This document shows positions 6,108-7,877 of a DNA stretch of 7,877 nt, in pieces. How positions within the stretch are numbered: the stretch's first letter is position 1; every line of letters starts with the position of its first letter. Under the pieces are notes generated by a model that saw only the letters and a list, made by a program, of their open reading frames with translations, was not told the DNA's origin and made no database searches. Source of the DNA: Oscillospiraceae bacterium (GTDB lineage Bacteria > Bacillota > Clostridia > Oscillospirales > Ruminococcaceae); assembly GCA_014858325.1 (NCBI GenBank), contig RKCM01000071.1, forward strand, positions 1-7,877, given 5' to 3'. The translations under genes and the position numbers were made by a program.

Positions 6108-7877
<1,770 letters not shown>

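Overview
The window looks like a stretch of chromosome from a GC-rich anaerobic Firmicute, most likely a gut Clostridia/Oscillospiraceae member of the Faecalibacterium, Subdoligranulum or Gemmiger type. This rests on strong GGAGG-type ribosome binding sites, TATAMT -10 boxes, a Clostridia-type SecA with an enlarged variable subdomain, a rhodanese-independent type of ThiI context, and GC-rich palindromic intergenic repeats of a kind I associate with that group. The taxonomic call is inference. I see no phage, plasmid, insertion sequence, tRNA, rRNA or CRISPR signal.

Layout. Positions 1-2300 hold a minus-strand sulfur-transfer operon: a cysteine desulfurase (1069-2220) read into thiI (1-991, cut by the window edge), with its own promoter and a small palindromic repeat between the genes. 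Positions 2306-2712 hold a monocistronic small protein of unknown function (2362-2649, minus) with a recognisable promoter and terminator. Positions 2753-3738 hold a divergently transcribed, membrane-anchored SGNH/GDSL hydrolase (2813-3697, plus) that ends at a strong bidirectional terminator. Positions 3745-5976 hold, on the minus strand, an AEC-family permease followed by an M20D metallo-amidohydrolase. Positions 6003-6107 are an inverted pair of palindromic repeat units. Positions 6105-7877 are the C-terminal two thirds of secA (minus), whose N-terminus lies beyond the window.

How the genes work together. The desulfurase probably takes sulfur from cysteine and hands it as a persulfide to ThiI for 4-thiouridine in tRNA and possibly for thiamine thiazole, as in the NifZ-ThiI pair of Bacillus subtilis. 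The permease and amidohydrolase may form a transport-and-hydrolysis unit for N-acyl amino acids or their carboxylic acid products; the substrate cannot be read from the sequence. SecA is housekeeping protein export. The SGNH hydrolase would be an extracytoplasmic enzyme inserted through that pathway.

Nothing here is clearly a new biological system. The observation most worth following is the family of three palindromic repeat units (one single, two as a head-to-head pair). The next are the variant zinc-binding tail of SecA and the orphan 95-residue protein.
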